Assembly: GCA_028704265.1 (NCBI GenBank)
Contig: JAQVLH010000080.1
Span: 1-5,882 of the forward strand
DNA from: Candidatus Nanoarchaeia archaeon
GTDB lineage: Archaea > Nanobdellota > Nanobdellia > Tiddalikarchaeales > Tiddalikarchaeaceae
Length of the DNA stretch: 5,882 nt
Direction: 5' to 3'
Every line of letters begins with the position of its first letter. Within the stretch, counting starts at the first letter, position 1. The translations under genes were made by a program, and so were the position numbers. The notes below the pieces were generated by a model. That model was not told the origin of the DNA. It searched no databases and was given only the letters and a program-made list of their open reading frames with translations. Positions 5,764 through 5,882 of this stretch are shown one piece after another.

Positions 5764-5882
5764 ATGATGTTAATCGGGATTGTAGGTAAGCCTAACACTG
5801 GAAAAAGCACTTTCTTTAAGGCTTTAACTTTGATGAATGTTTTGATTGAGAATTACCCTTTCGCAACAATTAAGCCTAATAG
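5764..5882 (+). CDS. ychF: YchF/Obg-family translation-associated GTPase, N-terminal part only
   Basis: The first 39 codons and two bases of a gene that runs off the right edge. The sequence reads MLIGIVGKPNTGKSTFF, with the P-loop GKPNTGKST of the TRAFAC Obg/YchF group. About 15 residues later comes NYPFATIKPN, the switch I segment characteristic of YchF proteins (NYPF-T-I-PN). YchF proteins bind ribosomes and hydrolyse nucleotide. In bacterial and human members the G4 motif is altered so that ATP is preferred; that part lies beyond the window, so nucleotide preference cannot be judged. Two adjacent ATGs (5764 and 5767) could start it. The first is chosen because of promoter spacing, and the family start MLIGIVGK fits either. 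It is divergent from the 195-aa hypothetical, with 101 bases between them. Confidence 0.88.
   Translation, partial: MMLIGIVGKPNTGKSTFFKALTLMNVLIENYPFATIKPN

Overview
The window is very AT-rich (for example 13 G+C in positions 121-180) and carries archaeal genes on both strands. Archaeal features are a CDKAL1/e-MtaB-type tRNA methylthiotransferase, a type IV pilin with a class III signal, a HemK2/Mtq2-type methyltransferase and the start of an archaeal-type YchF GTPase. No start codon has a recognisable Shine-Dalgarno sequence; several have a TATA-like element about 26-31 bases upstream, which fits leaderless archaeal transcripts. Small compact genes, Lys/Asn/Ile-rich proteins and a Cys-rich pilin suggest a reduced-genome DPANN archaeon of the Woesearchaeota/Pacearchaeota kind. 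That placement is inference.

Layout. Positions 1 to about 115 do not look like the rest: they are about 45% G+C and read on the + strand as a bacterial-style signal peptide followed by the first strand of a caspase-like (peptidase C14) domain. I think this is a chimeric contig end. From about 120 to 1787 lie two unrecognised proteins in tandem on the minus strand. 1871-3082 (-) is the tRNA methylthiotransferase. Only 40 bases separate it from a divergent Cys-rich pilin (3123-3926, +). 3989-4479 (-) is an overlapping pair, a small membrane protein followed by a DUF167/YggU protein. The methyltransferase (4514-5068, +) starts back to back with that pair and converges, 6 bases apart, on an unrecognised helical protein (5075-5662, -). 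The window ends inside YchF (5764 onward, +).

How the genes fit together. Three of them act on translation: the methylthiotransferase on tRNA position 37, the HemK2-like enzyme probably on the release factor GGQ glutamine, and YchF on ribosomes. They are separate transcription units, so this looks like housekeeping gene clustering and not a pathway operon. The pilin is the one clear surface protein. No RNA gene, CRISPR array or insertion sequence was seen, and no gene-free stretch exceeds about 100 bases.
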